A stretch of 9,443 nucleotides of DNA. Source: JBHJHK01 sp050330975. Its GTDB lineage: Bacteria > Pseudomonadota > Gammaproteobacteria > Competibacterales > Competibacteraceae. The notes under the pieces are model-generated. The model worked only from the letters and a program-made list of their open reading frames with translations, ran no database searches and was not told the origin of the DNA. Below, piece after piece: positions 6,831-9,443 of the stretch (within the stretch, counting starts at the first letter, position 1; each line of letters opens with the position of its first letter). The DNA is taken from assembly GCA_050330975.1 (NCBI GenBank), contig JBHJHK010000222.1, positions 1 to 9,443 of the forward strand, written 5' to 3'. The position numbers and the translations under genes are program-made.

Positions 6831-7403
6831 ATGACAAATGTGGATCCTGCTGCCCCCTCGACCTCCCTGGCCTCACCGCGGCGCCGGGGAATTCTCCAGG
6901 GCATTGGCGCGGCGGGTTTGGTGGCACTGTGCCCCGATGTAATCAAGGCCGCCGCCCGCGATCGCTGGGTAGCCTTCCATTGCCCGCGCTTGGGAGAGAC
7001 CCTGCGGGTGGTCTACTGGACGCCCACCGAGGGCTACGTTCCCGAGTCCATGGAAGAAATTAGCCAGGTATTCCGCGACCACTACGACGACAGTGCCATC
7101 CCCATCGACCCCCGCCTCATCGATCAACTCTTCGCCCTCCAGATGGCCCTGCAACCCAGAATGCCCATCCACATCACCAGTGGCTACCGCTCCCCCGCCA
7201 CCAACGCTCGGTTGCGGCGTCGCAACAGGCGGGTCGCCCCCAACAGTTTCCACATGTACGGTCGGGCCGTCGACCTGCGCCTGGAAGACATCCCCGTCCA
7301 ACGCCTCCACCGGGCGGCTTTGGCGTTGAAAGCCGGCGGCGTGGGCTACTACCCCAGGGCGGCCTTTATCCACATGGATACCGGCCCCGTACGCCATTGG
7401 TGA
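6831..7403 (+). CDS. DUF882 / peptidase M15-type murein endopeptidase (MepK-like), Tat-type signal
   Basis: The product is 190 residues. Residues 16-32 (SPRRRGILQGIGAAGLVAL) look like a twin-arginine signal: Arg pair, then a mildly hydrophobic stretch, with cleavage near AAA at 40-42. The mature part is a DUF882/M15-type domain with ITSGYRSPATNARLR (115-129) and the zinc-site pattern SFHMYGRAVDLRL (139-151) plus FIHMDTGPVRHW (179-190). The presumed zinc ligands are His141, Asp148 and His181, all present. E. coli MepK (YcbK) of this family cleaves the 3-3 cross-links of peptidoglycan, so a periplasmic murein hydrolase is the likely role. Length is near that of MepK (182 residues). The start ATG has only a weak purine-rich site (CAGAG, 10 bases upstream). 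It is divergent from rlmK and convergent with the antiporter gene; no functional link is evident. Confidence 0.87.
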   Translation: MTNVDPAAPSTSLASPRRRGILQGIGAAGLVALCPDVIKAAARDRWVAFHCPRLGETLRVVYWTPTEGYVPESMEEISQVFRDHYDDSAIPIDPRLIDQLFALQMALQPRMPIHITSGYRSPATNARLRRRNRRVAPNSFHMYGRAVDLRLEDIPVQRLHRAALALKAGGVGYYPRAAFIHMDTGPVRHW

Positions 7404-7433
7404 GGCGGTGGCGGTGAGGCGGTGCCGCCGCCT
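7400..7433. repeat. Tandem GTGAGGCGGTG repeat and hairpin between convergent genes
   Basis: GTGAGGCGGTG occurs at 7400-7410 and again at 7414-7424 (period 14), starting in the last codon of the DUF882 gene. The second copy contributes AGGCGG (7417-7422), which pairs with CCGCCT (7428-7433) around a 5-base loop. The hairpin sits 10 bases before the end of the antiporter gene and may serve as a shared terminator, though no T-run accompanies it. Confidence 0.35.
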
Positions 7434-7442
7434 GGCGCATCG

Positions 7443-9038
7443 TCAATCGCCCGTAGCCTCAGCCGCCGTGGAGCGGTGTCTTTGTCGCTGGTCCCACTCG
7501 GCGCCGTCGCCGTAGAGGGCTTGCCAGGCGTGTTCGGCGAGGCCCACCCCGGCTTCGGAGTAGGTGAGGTAGGTGAAATCGGCGCCGCTGTTGGCGATGG
7601 CCTCGGCCTCGTCCTCGTAGCGGCTGCTGGCGATCACCGTGCCCCGATAACCCTTGGCCCGCAGCTGGCGGGTGGCGATGAGCTGGGATTCGGCGTCGTT
7701 CATGGTCAACAGCACCGCCCGCACTTTTTCCAGGTACACCTGCTGCCAAAAGCCCGGGTCCTCGGCGTCGGCGTACAATACCCGCCGCCCGGCTTGGAGG
7801 TGGTGTTGTACCACGGCGGGGTCGGAATCCAGCCCCACAGGGCGTTCTTGGCGGGCGTTGAGGAAGTCGTAGGCCGCCGTGCCCATGCGACCCATACCCA
7901 TGACCACTACGTGGGCCATCCCCAGAGACACGGGTTGTTCATCGGGGTGTTGGCGCCGGCTCTCAAAGGCCCGTTGCCGGTGCTCAAAGCGGCCGTCGCG
8001 GCCGTGGGCGACCCGGTTCAGGGGGGCGGCAATGAAAAACGAACACGCCACCGTCAACGCCAGGGCGGGGAGCCAACTGGGGAGGAGCACAGCGGCGGTG
8101 ATGAGGGCAAATTCGCTGTAGCTCGCCAAGCTCAAGGCGGTGAGGAAAGCGCTGCGCGCCCGCAGGCCAAAGCCCAACAAGACGAAGAAGAACAGCCCCG
8201 CCTTGAGGGGTAACAGGGCGACGAGCCCCAGGGCGAACAGGGCGTCTGCGGGGCCCGGCAGACCGCTGAGGCCGATGCTCAGGAAAAATCCCACCAGAAA
8301 GATTTCCTTTAGGCCCCACAGCCCGTCGGCTAGCTCCCGGGTGCGGGGGTGGTCGGCCAGCAGCGTACCCACCAACAGCGCCCCTAGCTCTCCCGATAGG
8401 CCCACGGCCTCAAAGCCAGCCCCTCCCACCACTAAGGCCGACAAGAGGCCAAACAGCACCACCAACTCGCTGTGGCCGCTCCACTCCAACGCCTTTAAAA
8501 AGACGGGGCGCAGCAAGGGCAACGCCAGCACCCCCAGGGCCCAGGGGGAAAGGGGCTTTTCCCCCCCCGCGGTCAACAGCACCAGGGCGATGAGGTCTTG
8601 GATGATGAGAATACCGATGGCCACCCGGCCGTGGAAAGCCCCCAACTCCCGCTTCGCCTCCAAGACTTTGGCCGCCATGACGGTGCTGGAAAACCCCAGG
8701 GCCACGGCCAGGACCCCCAAGGCGCCCCAGTCCAAGCCACTGGTGATCAAGAGCAAGCCCATGAGGCCGCTCCACAGGGCCATGTGGAGCAGGCCTCCCC
8801 CCCACACTTCTGCCCGCACCAGGTTGCGCAACCTGAGCTTGAGGCCCACGGTGAACAGCAGCAACAACACCCCGATATGGGCCAAATGATCGATGGTCTT
8901 ACCCTCGGCGCCGGAAACGCCGCTGACGTTGAGGGCAAAACCCGCTGCCAGGTAGCCCACCAGGGGAGGGAGGCCGAGGCGATAAAAGCCCAATCCCAGG
9001 GCGAAGGCGGCGGCGATCCAGGGGATTTCCATGGTCAT
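7443..9038 (-). CDS. CPA2-family cation:proton antiporter with C-terminal TrkA-N/RCK domain (KefB/KefC type)
   Basis: The product is 531 residues. About 12 hydrophobic segments span 1-345, followed by a hydrophilic linker (346-373) and an NAD-binding RCK/TrkA-N domain (374-510). Membrane motifs fit the CPA2/Kef family: GYLAAGFALN (28-37), LLLLFTVGLKL (58-68), the Gln147-Asp148 pair in ILIIQDLIALV that is typical of Kef-type K+/H+ exchangers, ELGALLVGTLLAD (217-229) with FFLSIGLS (251-258), and SYSEFALI (306-313). The nucleotide site is VVMGMGRMGTAAYDFL (378-393), a GxGxxG with the acidic residue Asp404. It should exchange potassium (or sodium) for protons across the inner membrane under nucleotide control. 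No KefF/KefG ancillary gene is seen. The ATG at 9038 shares ATGA with the stop of the FHA gene and has no Shine-Dalgarno site of its own, so it is likely translated by coupling to that gene. Confidence 0.9.
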   Translation of the reverse strand: MTMEIPWIAAAFALGLGFYRLGLPPLVGYLAAGFALNVSGVSGAEGKTIDHLAHIGVLLLLFTVGLKLRLRNLVRAEVWGGGLLHMALWSGLMGLLLITSGLDWGALGVLAVALGFSSTVMAAKVLEAKRELGAFHGRVAIGILIIQDLIALVLLTAGGEKPLSPWALGVLALPLLRPVFLKALEWSGHSELVVLFGLLSALVVGGAGFEAVGLSGELGALLVGTLLADHPRTRELADGLWGLKEIFLVGFFLSIGLSGLPGPADALFALGLVALLPLKAGLFFFVLLGFGLRARSAFLTALSLASYSEFALITAAVLLPSWLPALALTVACSFFIAAPLNRVAHGRDGRFEHRQRAFESRRQHPDEQPVSLGMAHVVVMGMGRMGTAAYDFLNARQERPVGLDSDPAVVQHHLQAGRRVLYADAEDPGFWQQVYLEKVRAVLLTMNDAESQLIATRQLRAKGYRGTVIASSRYEDEAEAIANSGADFTYLTYSEAGVGLAEHAWQALYGDGAEWDQRQRHRSTAAEATGD

Positions 9039-9443
9039 CGAGGTGTTTTGGTCACGCCTTCGGCCCAGTCGAAGCGATCGTCGCAGAGGGGAATAAAGCG
9101 CAAGGTGGTTCTGCCCAGGGTGATAAATTCCCCGCCCCGTAGGGGTATGGCTCGGGTGAGGGGTACGTCGTCGACGGTCACTGGGCGTTTGCCTTCGCCC
9201 CGGGTGAGGCGAAAGCTGCGCTGCTGGGGGTCGTAGAGAATCAAGGCGTGATCCTGCAAGGCGATGTCGTGGTCGCCGAAGTCGATGCGCACCCGAGATT
9301 CAAAGTCGCGACCAATGGTGTTGGGACCGCTGCTGAGCCCCAGGACTGCACCCCGTCCCGGCCCTTCCACCACGGCCAGCCAACCGGCGGGGAAATCCAT
9401 GGGTGGAGGGACGGCGGCAGCCGTGCTGGGGCTGGGCTCTTGG
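9035..9443 (-). CDS. FHA-domain protein, 5' part cut by the window edge
   Basis: The frame is open through the right edge with no stop. The ATG at 9400 is probably internal: no ribosome site precedes it and the upstream codons give a plausible Pro/Ala/Ser linker. Numbered from that Met, the visible part is 121 residues. It begins GWLAVVEGPGRGAVLGL and has the FHA core: Gly30-Arg31 in the NTIGRD strand-loop, DIALQDHALILYD (45-57), then LGRTTLRFIPL (95-105), ending 10-15 residues after an FDW motif. FHA domains bind phosphothreonine peptides. The usual Ser-Arg of the SRxxH loop is Ala47-Leu48 here, with His51 kept, and the NG turn is Asp-Asp (77-78), so binding may be altered or lost. Domains ahead of the FHA part cannot be seen. 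It overlaps the antiporter gene by 4 bases and could regulate it. The ATG at 9400 as the true start remains possible. Confidence 0.75.
   Translation of the reverse strand, partial: QEPSPSTAAAVPPPMDFPAGWLAVVEGPGRGAVLGLSSGPNTIGRDFESRVRIDFGDHDIALQDHALILYDPQQRSFRLTRGEGKRPVTVDDVPLTRAIPLRGGEFITLGRTTLRFIPLCDDRFDWAEGVTKTPR

Noticed and set aside
6924..6935. Possible lipobox (VALC, Cys34) in the DUF882 protein.
   Set aside because: Leu stands just before the Cys, where Gly, Ala or Ser is expected, so a lipoprotein is unlikely.
6957..6966. A GCGATCGC octamer resembling the HIP1 motif of cyanobacteria.
   Set aside because: I noticed only one such copy; the gene content does not suggest a cyanobacterium.
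7422..8213. Long plus-strand open frames opposite the antiporter gene (also 8140-8889 and 8598-9236).
   Set aside because: The products are biased in composition and the minus strand holds a complete CPA2 antiporter.
1..9443. CRISPR arrays, transposase genes, tRNA genes and toxin-antitoxin pairs.
   Set aside because: On reading both strands I saw no regularly spaced repeats, no transposase motifs, no cloverleaf-like segment and no small gene pair typical of toxin-antitoxin systems.

Overview
This is a GC-rich window from a Gram-negative bacterium. The gene set points to a proteobacterium: there are Sec- and Tat-type export signals, an RlmK-type 23S rRNA methyltransferase of the sort found in gammaproteobacteria, a DUF882/MepK-like murein hydrolase, a KefB/KefC-type antiporter and a periplasmic solute-binding protein. 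I lean weakly to Gammaproteobacteria and cannot name a genus. Coding density is high. The longest stretch without an assigned gene is about 245 bases (6586-6830). I see no tRNA, rRNA, CRISPR array, transposase or phage gene.

Layout. (1) 66-2461, plus strand: an exported small protein with a sulfite-oxidase-like molybdopterin-binding fold overlaps by 4 bases a membrane histidine kinase (two TM segments, PAS, HisKA, HATPase). Together they look like a periplasmic sensing module; no response regulator is in view. (2) 3091-4458 then 2566-3000, minus strand: a TTC38-like TPR-type protein followed by a small two-TM protein of unknown function, probably one transcription unit, convergent with the kinase. 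(3) 4653-5642, plus strand: an exported TAXI-like solute-binding protein without any permease gene nearby, divergent from the TTC38 gene. (4) 5659-6585, minus strand: a stand-alone RlmK-like 23S rRNA guanine-N7 methyltransferase, convergent with the solute-binding gene (16 bases between them). (5) 6831-7403, plus strand: a twin-arginine-type DUF882 peptidase (MepK-like), divergent from rlmK across the only obviously AT-rich stretch of the window. (6) 7443-9038 and 9035-right edge, minus strand: an FHA-domain gene that runs off the window, overlapping by 4 bases a CPA2/KefB-type cation:proton antiporter with a C-terminal NAD-binding RCK/TrkA-N domain.

The window is mostly chromosomal housekeeping and signalling genes. 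The points most worth a second look are three. The molybdopterin-fold protein paired with the kinase has no cysteine after its signal peptide. The RlmK enzyme is separated from its usual RlmL half. The antiporter is translationally coupled to an FHA protein whose phosphothreonine-binding loop looks degenerate. I found no clear undescribed defence or mobile system.
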